Assembly: GCA_030762175.1 (NCBI GenBank)
Contig: CM060840.1
Location: forward strand, 38,738,501 to 38,802,500
Reading direction: 5' to 3'
From: Metallyticus violacea
Lineage: Eukaryota; Arthropoda; Insecta; Mantodea; Metallyticidae
DNA length: 64,000 bases
A program made the position numbers and the translations under genes. Position 1 is the first letter of the stretch. Every line of letters begins with the position of its first letter. Below the pieces are notes generated by a model. It ran no database searches, was not told where the DNA came from, and worked only from the letters and a program-made list of their open reading frames with translations. Below are positions 9,987 to 22,606 of the stretch, piece after piece.

Positions 9987-12900
9987 TTTTAGCCTGAACA
10001 AATCAAATTTTCAGCATCTCGATGTAATTTTACATTCCCGCTGCATATGCGTCTTGTATACATTAGATAGTTTCGCTAACTTAAAGGTTGATATTGCAAA
10101 CTCCTTGGTAACACGACATAACACTTTCTTCTCCAGATTAGAGTTTTCGAAGGATTGGCCTCCTTCTCACAACACGAGAGTGGCAACGCAATTCTTAATT
10201 TCTGAGTTTCAGAAGTTGATATCAAGTAAAACCAGCACGAGAGCTTCCTTAATGTAAAGGCAGAACTCGTCATAACCGACTGTCCTAAGGACTAAGAGCT
10301 CCTAGATTGCATAATGACACTGCAGAAGAGAGAAAATACCTTCTGACTGCAGATACTGGAGGGTTTAACCGCTTTCCGGTGATATGTCCAGAGACCATTG
10401 TCGGTTGTTGAGGACACTTTTGGTCCACTGGGGCTATTACAGAATTTCGCAAATACAGACAGATACAGAATGAAAGCCAAACTGCTCAAGGCACAGAGCA
10501 AACTACTGAACTGCTATAACTACAGCCAGTTAACCTACATCAATTTTATGCTTGATACAATTAATGAATATTAAAAATAATACACTGAGGAAACTGTATA
10601 AAAATGTAAATCAAAATCTTAGTACAGCCATGCAATATAATTTCCTTTAGGTTTTATAGCTCTTGTTTTGTATTAAATGCATCTGCTTCATTAATATGGG
10701 GCACTCACCGATTAATAGAAATTCTTTTATTGCACAAATGCACTTTTATGTATTTTTATATGATACATAACGATGTCAAATTGCAAAACATTTCTAGAAA
10801 TTATTTCAGGATGGAATATTGATTATGTGAATAAGGTAAATGTGACCTAGAAAAGTTAAACTTGTTGAGACCAGTGCACACTGCGAGTATCCTTCTTCTC
10901 CACACACTAGTGTTGCGTTATAGTAGCCAAGCGTACTTTTTATAATTTTTGTAAATAACAAAAGTGATTTTCGGAGGTAATGTAAGTTGCTTTATGTTTC
11001 CTTAAATACGGAAATGTTTTCTTTGCGTATCGTTCTGCACCTCAATAGGGCCGTCTATCAGTAAAAGAGAAATTTTGTTTTACGCTCAACTTATTATGCA
11101 CGTATTTCAAATATGTATAGTAATTATTCCAATCTCATTGCACTAAAAGAAAAATACATTATTTGTACTCTTGGAAGAAGGCCAAACATAGGTAAAATAA
11201 TTTTAATAAATATAGTTTTTTTTAATATCGACATATTATTAATTTATAGTTAAAATAACAAGAAAATGTGTTATAAATGCAAGTGTGTATATAAATAGGA
11301 AAAAGTGTCCTGTGTTCAAAATATTTTGCTTTTGAATTTCTTTAATATTCAGAAGAAAGTATATATAAACTTAGTTAACTTAAAATATGTAATATAGGTC
11401 ACCGAATCCCTTTAAATATTCGTAAATGAACTGTAGAAATGTTTTTGTGGTTGTGTAATGTTATATTCTGCAACTAAATTTACTGTAGCTCTCGTCTTCT
11501 TTTTTTTTTTTTCTTTTTTTTTTTTTTTTAGAAAGTTTGCGGAAATTATGGATTGCTTTCTGCACTGCATAAAAGCAGATTGCAATATTCTATTTCCCCT
11601 CCTTTGCACAGCTCCCCTCACAGTACAACTTACGCTGTCTCCACGTCTCGGTATTTCAAAATATTTTTGTAAATTATTATCATTTCAATATTGATCCAAA
11701 ATGGAGTGAATATATGTAGATAAAATACAATGACCTATAGCAACTCAATAACTTTATTTAAAAAGAAAAACATGGCTTATGGGAATTTATAATTATGTGA
11801 ATAGGGCTAGGATTTTATTAATTTAATATTATTTAAAATGATTTAAAACGGCTAAGAGATTAAGATGAACTAAAACTAGTTAAAACTTTAAAAAATGACC
11901 TAAAATATTTTTATTTTGATCTTCGTACACCACCCATTACAGCATGCAATAAGGTATAAACGCTGTCGTAGATTTTCAGTTATGAAAGACTGACCACTAT
12001 CAGTCAGAATATTCTTGAAAATTGTGTAATACTTCACTATCCAAGAAGCTTTTCTTGCATATTTCTGTGTCCCTGTGCCTCAACATCTCGCTTGTGTTTT
12101 TCTCTATTTACTTACTGAAATAAACTGTTTTAATTTCGTGGAAGTACTTATTTATACTTTCGACATGTTTAAAGCTTGAATGACATACGGTTTGTGAAAT
12201 ACAAATTAGCAGAGGGTGAAATGCAAAGGAACTGTAGAGCCTGCAGTAGTAGCAGGTAGGTACAACCTCACGTTCCGTAAAGAGATATTTGCATTAACCA
12301 GTTGTCGGACCAGTCTGTTAGAAACGAAATATGTACGAGAGGAACTTGTTCACGTGTTTCTAGCAATTGTGAAGAGCTTAGATCGAATATTCTGGAAATT
12401 TATTTTAAAATTTTACAGATCTTTTAGAAATAACGGGATAAAAATAGCTAAAATGAGCACATTGGCTATTTATGCATTAAAAATAACTTTAAAATTGCGT
12501 TCAAATGGGAAAAAAATTCCCCATTTAGGAGAAAAAATAAAAAGAAAATGAGAAAAATTACCTTAGAAATGATTTAATTTCACTGAAGATGGTTTGAACG
12601 ATGTTTATTTTCAAAACAGTGTCGCCCTTGTATTGTAAAAATATGGATGAAAAGTCACCGAAACCCGGGGCCAAGTGCTGAAGAATATGTTAGGAAACAG
12701 GACTCATCTTATACCACAGTTTAAAAAACGGATTTTTTGGTGTGTTAAATATAAAATGGAAAAATTGCTCTGATTTTCTATATTCCCGGCTGCAGTTTTC
12801 TTTGAAATCTAAAAGAAATGTCCCTAAAAGAACACAGAAAGGGTAATGTTAATGAATCTTCATGATAGCCCAGCATATGCCATAATCAGCAGATTGCTGC

Positions 12901-13288
12901 TTCTATCTAACACAGAAATAGCAACTTTTCAATCTTTTTCTACGTCTCACATGACAGCACATAGGTAAAATGCGTATTCAAAATAAAAACAAGACCGGCA
13001 AAAGCTGCGAACCCAGAGTGAACAAAAAGTAGTGGTATTTTTATTAGGTTTTGAAACAGTCTAGAGTTGCAAAAAATATGATTTTTGAAAGCTTAACTCA
13101 GAATTAAAAAGCACTGAATAAATGTTCACCAATATTTTACACCAATTCAGTTGATTTCAAAAGCAGCACATTGCATCTGGAATCTGCCATAGTGGTATAG
13201 ATGTGACTAGTAAAGGTAATTACATTTACCGAAAAGTTATGCCTAGTAAATGAAAGCATATTACAGTACTTTAGGTGCTAAAACGCTA
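9987..13288. other. AT-rich DNA, no gene seen
   Basis: No recognisable coding sequence. It holds a T-rich tract at about 11498-11530 and several AT-rich runs. Open frames at 9904-10257, 10292-10501 and 12216-12551 have no motifs, and the first overlaps a mariner end. Confidence 0.5.
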
Positions 13289-14545
13289 CAAGGGTTGGTC
13301 CCTAAGTTTCCGGCCTCGCCGATAAGGATTATCGACTTCACAAAGACCTTATCTGGTGTCATATCTTATCAACTAAGTAAATAATTGCAGCTCTGCTCCG
13401 ATGTGTTGAGTTGTTCAGATACAGTTGCATAAAGAAGGCTATGTCTACATGATTGTGACATGTTCAAAATCAAATTACGAGCTGTTAATGAATTCTTCAC
13501 GAAAGAAGGACGTACTCCAAATGAAATTTAACAGCGATTGGACGGTGTATATGGGGAAGCATTCCCCTGATATTCTACCGTAAAAGAACGGGTCAAACTT
13601 TTGCGAATGGATCGAGAAAGCATTGAAGATGAAGAGCGTGCAGGTCGGCCCTTGGAAGTGCTCACTTCTGAAAACATCGCTCTTTGGAAGGAGAAATTAC
13701 GGAAGACCGGCGACTCAGAGCTACAGAAACAGAAGCAAGTTTGGGCCTTTTTAAAACAACAGTCCGTCGAATTATTCATGAGCATTTAAACATGGATAAG
13801 GTTAGTGCAAGATGGGTGCTTAGACTTCTTTCCTCAGCCCAAAAGTAGTAACGAGTCGTCTGTTGTCAGGCATTTTGGAGCTCTACCGTGGCAACGAGAG
13901 AGAAGTTCTATAAACCATTGTTACAGGAGATGAAACTATGGTCCCCTACTATGATCCATGGTCCAAAAGAGAATCAATGGAGTGGCGTAAACCTGGCGAG
14001 CACCGCCTCTAAAGACCAAGAAGATCATGACCACAATCTTTTGGGATTGTAAAGGAATATTCTTCATTGACTTTAAGGAGAGGAACATCACAGTAAATGG
14101 AGGAGTACTATGCTGGTCTACCACACAGACTACGTGCTTTTATCAAAGAGAAAAGGCGAGGAAAGCTGAGTGGTGTGCGACTTCTTCACGACAATGCGCC
14201 TATGCACATCTTCCTTGTTACAAAGGATGCTGTGAAGAAACGTGGCTTCACCGAGATCGACCATCCACCCTGCAGCCCCGATCTAGCTCCCAGTGTTTGC
14301 TCTTCTCAAAACTCAACAAGGACCGTCGAGGAAAGAAATTTGTGTGACGAAAAAGTGATGAATGCTGTTTATGCCCATTTTGCAGACAAGACTTCTGACT
14401 ATTTTAGGGAGGGGATTGAAAATTAATTCAAAGATGTGATAAGTGTAATGCAATAAAGAGTAACTATATTGAAAAGTAAAATACATTTTTTGTCATTATC
14501 ATACCTAGTAAATGGTTAGGCCGGAAACTTATGGACCTACCCTCG
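13289..14545 (+). mobile_element. mariner element, copy 1, full length
   Basis: A 1257-bp element bounded by 27-base imperfect inverted repeats: left CAAGGGTTGGTCCCTAAGTT, right ending GGACCTACCCTCG. TA lies on each side (13287-13288 and 14546-14547), the standard Tc1/mariner target duplication. It encloses one transposase gene in plus orientation with about 170 bases of 5' and 120 bases of 3' non-coding DNA. It is closely related to the element at 61492-62749. Confidence 0.92.
13460..14426 (+). pseudogene. mariner transposase pseudogene (copy 1)
   Basis: The start is ATG at 13460 (MFKIKLRAVNEFF), just inside the left end as in other mariners; the stop is TAA at 14424. Recognisable parts in order are the N-terminal helix-turn-helix, RESIEDEERAGRPLEVL, TGDET with the first catalytic Asp near 13930, SMEWRKPG, FIDFKERNITVNGG, HDNAPMH with the second Asp, and CSPDLAPS. 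A TAA after NEI, several frameshifts and a deletion of about 30 codons after the GRPLEVL region break it. Four bases are missing after LAPS, so the third catalytic Asp (LAPSDYF in the 62-kb copy) is lost and the frame reads LAPSVCS. The spacing in the family is D,D34D. It is not functional as it stands. Confidence 0.88.
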
Positions 14546-15725
14546 TATATAGTCAGTGTTGAAGTAAATTTTATTCCTCATAAATAAAAGACCACCTGAA
14601 GTTACCCGGTCACATCTTATTTCCTGAAAACGGCTTAAGTCAACAAGGAAGTCGGCTACTTTATTATTGGTCGATGGTACGTCAGCAAATGATATTGCTA
14701 TCTAACTGGAAGTTGCTATTGAGGCATCTTCTTTATTCTCAACCAGTGTGTTTCCGCTATCACAAAAATATCATTATTGTAATGTGTAAATGCTTGCAAC
14801 ATATAGCTAACTGTAGATTCTCCAAAAAAAAAAAAAAAAAAGAAAAAAAGAAAAAGAAAGAAAGAAAGAAAGCATAGCATAAATATTAAATGCAACAGTA
14901 ACTAAAAATAAAAATCGAATTTTTGTTTATATTTTTGTATATTTTTTGGTTTGCTCTACGGTTGTTTAATATAAGAAGATGGAAGCAAACCCCTACTATG
15001 CTGGGCATGGCTGAAGAGGCTCCTATGCGTTTTTAATGCTGTATCACAGGAGGTACATTAGAATACATTACTACAGGGATTTCAGAAATCAGCGCTAATA
15101 AACACAGATTAACATTTGGTTGAAGGAGGTTAGTGCCGCATGCGCAACATCTATCTTTCATAACCCATTTACGTGCCAAGCTGAAGCAGATGTCTCTGGT
15201 AATCCATTCAGTTAATGCAGATACACTATGTAGATTGAATTCGGCCCAGAGTTCGTCAAACTAAATTGAAGTCGCACATTCAGGTAATTTTTTTTTCCAC
15301 AGTTTCACTTCACCATTTTTTGTAGGAGTTATTGACCTCCTTCTATTTCCATCGGACAACTAACTGTAATTAAAAAATAAAAGCACATAGCTAGGAGCAG
15401 TGCTTCTAGGATTAACGTTCTTGCTTCATGATATTTATCTACCCGTTGCTATTTTATAAGTTTTATCCTGCAGATATCTATAGTTCTCTCATTCCTCCAT
15501 TATATTTCGTTATACCATTAACACCAAGTATATTATCTGATATGTATTCTACAAAATTATGGTTCTTCGCTAAGCTCGTTATTGGCTCATATATTTCTTA
15601 CCAATAGCAGATAGAACTTAAATGTGTGAATTCTGCGGAAACTTATCGTATATTTATTTCAGCTCTTTATCTTATCTCTTGAATTAAAACTGTATTAAAA
15701 CTGTTGGGCAAGCACACAATAACTG
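14546..15725. other. no gene; A-rich and GAAA tract at 14823-14872
   Basis: A poly-A run followed by AAAG/GAAA units is at 14823-14872, possibly an old retroposon tail with no recognisable body. The remainder is AT-rich with no features. Confidence 0.5.
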
Positions 15726-16480
15726 AAGATTGGGCACTCTAAATGATAAAATAAATAATAAAAAATGTGACATCAAAATGTGAGAAGTATAGAGAAATAT
15801 CGCTACTAAACACAGTTTATAAAATATATCAAAATAACAGAAAATCACCTGAAACCAATAACGGTAAATATATTACTGAAACAACATACGGGCTATGGAA
15901 CAGCAAGATGTTGTACTGACAACAATTCAAATTGCAAAGAAAAAAAAACAGCAACAAAAACATTACTAATTCAACGAAACAAAACACTTTTATTTATAGA
16001 ATACTCAAATGATTTAACTTAAAAAAAACACCCTTATGGAATATTTTAAATAAAATAGGTATATCAATTCACGTTATTGAAGTAATTAAAAGTAATTAAA
16101 ATATGTATAAAAATCTACATTTCTAGCACTCATTCAAATACGGTAGAAAAAAGCAATCTATATGTTCGTCAAGGGTGTAGAATATCACCAATAATATCAC
16201 CAATATTATTCAACATATGCATAGATTAAAATGGTAAGACAATGTATAAACAAACGTACGTATAATTCACATAACTGAAATAATAACTACACAATGACAA
16301 ACTTTGCTGATGATCAAGTAATTATTTAAAATAATGGCGATAATATATAATAACTGTACTAGCTATGTAAAATATCCATCCAACATAATAGGAATACATA
16401 TGTCAAAAAAAAATTATGACTTTTCAATGCAAAGATGCAATTATATCTATACTATCAAAAATAAAACAAATAAGTTAAAT
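15726..16480 (+). pseudogene. LINE reverse-transcriptase fragment
   Basis: Frameshifted plus-strand translation gives EDWAL, then CEKYREISLLNTVYKIY, a decayed YGLW segment, VRQGCRISPI and SPILFNICID, and finally TNFADDQVII, where FADD (16303-16314) is the catalytic F/Y-x-DD box. These are reverse-transcriptase blocks in the correct order and spacing for a non-LTR retrotransposon ORF2. Palm residues in the DxxKAFD region are not readable and stops are frequent, so it is dead. The 5' end with the endonuclease and the 3' thumb and tail are not recognised. The RT is of the CENYRGISLLN/FADDQ type common in arthropod LINEs. Confidence 0.72.
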
Positions 16481-17510
16481 CTCTCGTTCACAAATATTGT
16501 TCCTGAAACATTGCAGTCACCATTGTGCGCAGGCTTGTAGAGTTCTTTAGTGCATGAGCAAGCCTTATATAGATGCCATTTTAAAACGCACAGGTTATTT
16601 GCACTTATCGTTCTCTCTGCTTCTTCTGGAATGCAAGAAATATGAAACCTGAAATCGTAAACCTTGTGATGTTTATGGAGAAAATGCCGCGAGTGGTTTA
16701 TTGATAAGTACATGGATAATTAAATATGGTATTTTGCATGACGGTCAGCGTTGTAGTTAACATCTTAAGATTTCATAAATACGTTTGACTGTGAACAATT
16801 TCTCATCCTCAACATGCGAAGTCCTAACATCAAGTGATTTTTATATCTGTTCCTGTTTATTGGTATCCTGTGTTTCTTCGAATCCTCTATAAACATTTAT
16901 AATGAGTAAAATAGTTTCAAGTGTTGTAAGCCAAATGGAAATAACAACTGGGAAAATAAAACGTCTTTGGAACCTGGTTTTTGGATAAACTGTGTATCTT
17001 TATTCTGTGCAGGTGCACGATGCATTTAACTCATTACACTTATTGTATTTCACACTTTGCATGCAAACCATGGCACAATAAATTATTTATACCAATACCT
17101 ATTTTATAATACATTATCTAATATTATGGTAAATGAAAATGAAGTTCGTATATGAACTTTGTGCAAATGCAAGTACTTTTTGTATTACAAAGGACAAAAT
17201 TCCTGTTTAAAAGTTTTAAAATTAGATAACATAATTACGTTGATTTCTTTTAGTCTCACATAATTTCTAAAATATCTTAATAGATGAAGTAAGTAAGAAA
17301 AGGAAGAAGAGTATTATAAGAAGTAAAACTGAAAATTCCCTTTTGGGTTAGGAAATCTCTGATAAAAATGGTAACTCTCAAAAACTATTCACGGCATTGA
17401 TACAGTTTAAATTCTAAATGTTTTGAAATATAAGTGAGTATGATAGTGTTTTAAACTTTTGGTTTGGATTTAACAATTTAAACGTTTTTATAAATTTCAG
17501 TGCTTTTATA
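16481..17510. other. no supported feature
   Basis: AT-rich DNA. An 88-codon minus frame at 16447-16713 has no family motif. Confidence 0.45.
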
Positions 17511-18430
17511 CAGGTTGTTAATGAACTGCACCGAAATGATTTCAGAGTGTAGAGATGTCGTATATATAATAAGCAATTTGAGACAGAAAACAAATAGTCT
17601 ATCTGTTCATATTTCGAAGATATGGATATAAGTTTCTAAAGCACCAGTACGCCACTGACTAATGAAGATGCCCCTCGAAAGCATAACACACGATAACGCA
17701 GGGAGCTTTCTAAACATGTCACTCTGGTGCCATGGTTACAAATGACATTAGTTTTCGAGTTTTTTTTTTTTTTTTTTTATTTCGATTCTCGTTCATCACC
17801 CTGTTGTTGTTTTCTGACTAGAGCCTAAAATACAGCTTTTTAGCCTTGTTTTTAGATGCTTTATCAATGTATACACTTTAATCTTAACATACTAAATCAT
17901 ATAATTACAATACTTGCTTACAAAAGGTAAAATTATGGGTAATTTGAATGAGTTGGGGTCGTATACTCCAAGATGAGCTAAATTTCACTCATAATTCTTT
18001 AGTATGCGTATTGCAGTACTTCATATTCAATAAAAAATTTAACGGCTTGGCAAGAATTGAGCCCTTTTGCCTTATGCATTACGGCACACAAACAGTTAAA
18101 GAACTCCCTATAAGGTAGGCTACATAACGCAAGAAAGCAGCTAATGGATGTTCAGTGTCGCACTGTCAAATGATTAGTTTGAGGGATTTTTAATATACTA
18201 AATCTTGAAAAACCCCGATAAGGCGCTGCGAAAATTCTACATTTCTAGGCTCACAAGGCATTTTGAAAACATTTTAAACCAATTTTTCACCCGGCTTCAC
18301 TTTAACACAGACTTATCATCTGATGCAAAAATTGTTTCCTTGTGGACCATACATTGCCTATCTCAAATTGCTTAAAAATGACATCTCTACACTCTCTGAA
18401 GTTATATCGGTATAGTTCATGAACACCCTG
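17511..18430. mobile_element. non-autonomous TIR element, 920 bp
   Basis: Both ends carry an imperfect inverted repeat of about 80 bases. The left starts CAGGTTGTTAATGAACT and the right, reversed, starts CAGGGTGTTCATGAACT. Both arms then share AGTGTAGAGATGTC and AAGCAATTTGAGA in the same order. TA flanks both sides (17509-17510 and 18431-18432), pointing to a Tc1/mariner-superfamily or similar transposase acting in trans. The 760-base interior has no transposase motif and no long open frame. A poly-T run lies at 17760-17779 inside it. Confidence 0.8.
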
Positions 18431-18465
18431 TATAGAGATTTTATCTTTTGCCAATTATATAGATC

Positions 18466-18466
18466 T

Positions 18467-18505
<39 letters not shown>

Positions 18506-18600
18506 TAATAATTATAATAATAACAACAACGATAATAATAATAATAATATAATTATAATAATAACAACAACGATAATAATAATAATAATGTAGTAGTAGT
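18466..18600. repeat. compound ATA/ATAACA/GTA microsatellite
   Basis: A perfect (TAA)n run is followed by two copies of a roughly 40-base higher-order unit containing ATAATTATAATAATAACAAC and then GATAAT units, ending in (GTA)n. The tandem higher-order unit suggests unequal exchange after the simple repeat arose. Confidence 0.9.
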
Positions 18601-20324
18601 ATGCCGTCATGCGTTGGGTTAGGAATCCTCTACTTGAGGCTCGCATTGAACAACTCTTAAATGTGACAAGCAAACTGCTAACAGCCAGAACCGCTCCATT
18701 GAGTTGTTCCATATAATGACTTCATCTTAAGTTTAACCAGGTGGTGTTCATTCAAGATTTTTTCTTGTTGCATTCAAATTCATAATGTACATTGCTTTAG
18801 TGAGCTTTCTCTGGGAAAATAACCGAGCTTCTGTGATCGCAGCTTGTTATAAAATCGGGAATTGTGTCTTGAACGTAAACGCGCACGATTTCCTTGCATA
18901 TTTTATCTATAAATGACATTTATGCTGTAATGGTTGTTGTTATGAATGCAATGCATCTTTCTTATTTCAAGAGTCTACAATTCCTTTAGTAATACTAATA
19001 CACAGCCACTCCCGATCTGTTCTTTATTTCCAAGTTCGTGTATTTACGAAACGTTGGGAAAGGAATGGAGCTGAATTCATGATTCATGCATGAAACATGG
19101 GAAGAAGAGTCTCGTGTCACCATCACGGGTACGCAGATCGTGGGAAAGGAAGGGAAGATCCGCGCCCTCGGCCACGGCCTTTAAAACCGATCGTCACGCG
19201 CAACTCGGTAGCCAAGCCGCGGAATAAATATCTCATCACAGCGGCCTCCCACTGGCTACTCAAGTACTCAACTTCTGTGTGTATCTTTCTCTCTCTATAC
19301 ACACACAGGTATTCTCGGTACGCTACACACTCACTCAATAAATATGCACCAAAGTAATTTAAATGATGTTTGCATATTTTGCCTTAAATATTTTGCCACC
19401 AACATCCCTTATATAACTTCTACTAACAAGGGTGTTATAATTGGGTATATTCCCATCTTGTCTTCTTATTGCTGGCCATGTTAGTAGTACATCTTTTCAA
19501 TTTCGAAATAGATTGGATATTTTTCGTCTCTTTGTACTACACGATAAATCTCACAAAGAACTATAGTAATATGTTTAAAAAAGTAATCCTTTTAATAGAG
19601 GCAAATTACTACATTTATATAAACGGCGAAACACTTTATAAGTGCAGTTTTTTTAATACTATAATATTCATCTCAGCCAATAACTTTTTTCCCCTTTTTG
19701 GCTCATTCAAGCAATGCATAAAAGTAATTAAATTATATTAGAATCCTCGTTAAATTGTTTAGGAATACTGAAATCAGCAGCTGTGGCTTCTCTCTCTTTT
19801 ATTTTCCAACGAAGCTTACCATTTGGAAACGAAAATTTTGTCTCGAATCTTACACATTCATGCAGAGCAACTACAACCAATTTCCCTTATTCATACTTGA
19901 AAAATGTTGGCCTCATTTCTATCCACCTGCAAAATCTTCCATTGCCTCAAACTGTTTTTGGCTTGCGGATCATACACTTCAGAGGCATACTAAACTCTAA
20001 AGTAGTAGAATGTAAAACATTCTGCTTTCAGAAAGGCTTGTCTTATATGGAAACACGAATACAGTTCCTCTTATTCTCATATCATGAAAAATATCAGTCT
20101 AGGTTTTTCAAGCAAAAGGTATTGTACAGCGCATGTTTGATGTAGAAGAACTGATGAAATAGATTGTATCGTAAGTAAATTTTCAATAACTAGTCAGTAG
20201 AAAGTACTCATAAAACTAAGAGCAAATAAGTATAGGTACACAAAGCTCTGGTGAAATCAAGGAAGAATTAATGTAAGTACAAATATTGAAACATGTTCGT
20301 TTAAACTTTTTTCTTAGATCAGAT
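18601..20324. other. no gene; GC-richer promoter-like patch at 19080-19340
   Basis: The patch has CpG-containing sequence, a TTTAAAA box near 19180, two AATAAA signals (about 19222 and 19337) and a CT-rich stretch. This is the composition of a retroviral-type LTR or a promoter, but I found no paired copy and no primer-binding site or reverse transcriptase nearby. The rest is AT-rich without features. Confidence 0.25.
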
Positions 20325-20545
20325 TCTTCTCGCTTACCACCGAGGCGGCCCAGGTTCGATCCCATGGCCGTAAGTAGAAATTGTGGCGAATGAAGCGAAT
20401 CTGAGTACTTCGGCTTCCCATGCCATCATTTAACTTTTATTGCATCATCATCAACTCATCCCCATCTTCACCTTCACCATTCAGCGTAATGTAGTCCCCT
20501 GATTCTCGATGCGTTCATTACTACGCTATGCTCTGTCACACTGTA
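20325..20545 (+). mobile_element. tRNA-derived SINE, family E (5'-truncated)
   Basis: A clear B-box-like CCAGGTTCGATCCC sits at about 20350. The A-box half of the tRNA head is not recognisable. The body is distinctly more GC-rich than the flanks and ends near CACTGTACTGAACTC. There is no second copy in the window, so the family assignment rests on the B box and composition only. Confidence 0.4.
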
Positions 20546-21034
20546 CTGAACTCTAATATCTGGCAAATAATTGATTTGGCATAACTCGTTAAATCACTAA
20601 TTATGTTGGATCTAAATAACTTACACTAGATGATGTTTATTTGGAAAATGTAAAATAATTGGCAGTCAAACTGAAATCCTAAAAATATTGTAAAACTATT
20701 TCAGAATATTTGAAAACCGAAGATCAAAGCGTGTGCTGAGATCGTCTCTAAAGAAATGAAATAATCTGCTCAATAAAGAATCATTAATGATACGTCTAAA
20801 CGAAACACTGAAGTTCATCGGTTGATTTACTTCGGTGATAATGCATTATTCACATAGTTATGATGTACAATACAGAACGTCTAGCATAATATAGGACAAG
20901 TGGCAGTCTTATCCTCCGCAGAACTTTTGGATGACAAGAAGCATAGTAAAATTAGGCTTTGTTCTTGAGGAATTACACCTACTACACATTATAACGTCCA
21001 GTCACATAGCAAATAGTTAACAAGCACCAACCCT

Positions 21035-21313
21035 CCTTCCTCGAGGCTTGTTAGCTACCACAGCGATTGCTGCGTTCTATACCTCAAGTCTTACATCACT
21101 AATAGAGAACTATTGCGGGGAAGAAGTGGGTCGCCTTGCTGGGTTTTCTAGAACAAACACTCTCCTCTGTATCAAGCAGCTCATCAATTGTCTTCACGAG
21201 GCTGAATGAAGCCGGTTCCATACCTCTCTAATTTGGAAACGTTCTAATCAGGTACTGGAGATCGAATTCGAGACCTCCCGGCCAGCGATTAGCTGGCCAA
21301 TAGACTAAGGAGG
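21035..21313 (-). mobile_element. tRNA-derived SINE, family B, copy 2
   Basis: On the minus strand, the head has A-box-like TTAGTCTATTGGCCAGC and B-box-like GAATTCGATCTCC, followed by AGTACCTGATTAGAACG and the family body marker CAGCCTCGTGAAGACAATTG. These match the same-order motifs of the copy at 3440-3712. The distal part is diverged. No target duplication was resolved. Confidence 0.55.
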
Positions 21314-22560
21314 GGATGTTAGTTTCAGTCTTAAATCTTCAAATGTTTGACTTCATCTGTTTAAGTAGCTCAACCACTGTTTACTTGAACCTATGAAGAA
21401 AGTTCTGCTGCTGTATACACCCGACTGCAAAACCATTAAAAGGATGTCAAAGTTCGTATCAAATAAAGTTAAAATGAAACGACAATTATTTTTGTCTTAT
21501 AAAAATACAAGGAGAAAAAATATAAGCAACAAATAACAATGACAAACCACAGCTTCTAAGACAGTTACCTGATGCTTTCCAAGTGTTCAAATAATTATTC
21601 AGTTTCGAGATAGAAAAACTACATAGTCATTTATTTAGCAGACAATAAGTGATCTACGTTGTCCACTGACCTGGTTAGTTTTCTTGTCCCTCAAGTTAGT
21701 TTTAAAATAAGTTGATAGATTGTAAATGGATCAGGAAGATGGTAAAACAACCAAGAACATCGAGCAGCAAATCTATGAGAGCAGATGATACACTGAGGCA
21801 GTACCGTGCCATTTCCCTACTAACTACTGCTGAGGATTTCAAGTAGTCAAGAGGAGATAATTCAGCAATACGCTATACAAATGAAGTAAATAACATATTT
21901 TATTCTAATGTGCATTCTCTCTACTATTCAACGAGATTTCCTATAGCTAAATTTCTACCGGTTTTACAGTTCTATACTTTTCTTTGTCTGCTGAATAAAT
22001 GACAAGTGCCAAGAAGCAGTATTTCAAGCTAAACTCACTTAAAACTATCTCGCGCACTAGCGCTCCGAAAGTTCCACATAATATCCCCAAAAGTGGTAAA
22101 AACAGTTAATTTCATACTAATTGGATCTGCCAGTAAAGTGTCAAGAAAAAAGTTATAGAACCAACTTAGTAGATTTTAAATTTAAATTGAAAATAATTAC
22201 ATTATTTTGAATTTGATATAGTAAAACGTATACATAAACATATTTTTAATTATTTTGTGTTTTCATAGTTTGCATGTGCTACTAATGTTTTTTTCCATAA
22301 TCTTTTGATGTATTATTGAAATTATTTCATTATTTTTTCAGTATTTTGTTCATTAATTTTTCAAATGTGTGAAATTATTTTTTCACAGTTTTCATTTGCA
22401 AAAGCAAATCTTTATATTTCTTAAAAAAAAAATATGCTAAGTTGATACAACAAAAGACACTTTCCTATACTTCACCCATTCTTAGAATGGGTCCAAGCGT
22501 AAAAACAAATTTTATGCATGCGCCAAAAAATTTAGTACTAAACGGTATTATTATTGGATA

Positions 22561-22606
<46 letters not shown>

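Noticed and set aside
22475..22491. Perfect palindrome as a terminator or operator
   Set aside because: A bacterial-type terminator or operator makes no sense in this eukaryotic context, and no gene is adjacent.
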